This document shows, one piece after another, positions 13,689-13,988 of a stretch of DNA of 13,988 bases. The translations under genes were made by a program, and so were the position numbers. The notes under the pieces were generated by a model. It was not told the origin of the DNA. It saw nothing but the letters and a program-made list of their open reading frames with translations, and did no database searches. This DNA comes from Gallionella sp. (GTDB taxonomy: Bacteria > Pseudomonadota > Gammaproteobacteria > Burkholderiales > Gallionellaceae). The stretch covers positions 1 to 13,988 of the forward strand of contig JAUSMR010000063.1 in NCBI GenBank assembly GCA_030645955.1, given 5' to 3'. The first letter of the stretch is position 1. Each line of letters begins with the position of its first letter.

Positions 13689-13988
<300 letters not shown>

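Overview
The window is a compact chromosomal segment, moderately GC-rich, most likely from a betaproteobacterium. The partial malate dehydrogenase at the right edge has the type of N-terminus typical of betaproteobacteria, and the Lys/Ala/Pro-rich tail and the GTGGGCAC-type inverted repeat also fit that group. A facultatively anaerobic or autotrophic member of Nitrosomonadales (Gallionella/Sulfuricella-like) is my best guess, but the genus cannot be fixed from this sequence.

Layout. Almost the whole window (82-13098, minus strand) is one tightly packed run of 14 genes that looks like a single operon. In transcription order it encodes: an iron-sulfur subunit and a flavoprotein of a soluble fumarate reductase/succinate dehydrogenase-type enzyme (frdB, frdA); a small ferritin-like protein; HdrC and HdrB; the four subunits of a 2-oxoglutarate (2-oxoacid):ferredoxin oxidoreductase (korD, korA, korB, korC); HdrA; an MvhD/FlxD-type [2Fe-2S] protein; two different 4Fe-4S dicluster proteins of the Flx/hydrogenase-accessory type; and an FAD/NAD(P)H-binding reductase (FlxA-like). 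Several neighbours overlap by 4 bp (korD/korA, korA/korB, korC/hdrA, mvhD/dicluster), so they are probably translationally coupled. Left of the operon (1-76) is a 30-bp perfect inverted repeat that starts 5 bp past the last stop codon. Right of it (13099-13805) is an AT-rich non-coding stretch of about 700 bp with small palindromes and direct repeats. It separates the operon from a divergent malate dehydrogenase gene that runs off the window.

How the genes may work together. HdrABC joined to MvhD/FlxD and an NADH-binding FlxA-type module is a known design for flavin-based electron bifurcation or confurcation between NAD(H), ferredoxin and a disulfide. Here a ferredoxin-dependent 2-oxoglutarate synthase is nested inside the hdr genes, and a soluble thiol:fumarate-reductase-like pair heads the operon. 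The inference is one electron-transfer unit in which NADH oxidation is split between fumarate (high potential) and ferredoxin (low potential). The ferredoxin would then drive reductive carboxylation of succinyl-CoA to 2-oxoglutarate. With the adjacent mdh this resembles a reductive TCA arm; the reverse, oxidative direction is also possible. The oddest single detail is KorB, whose catalytic core carries a C-terminal histone-H1-like tail of about 87 residues rich in Lys, Ala and Pro.
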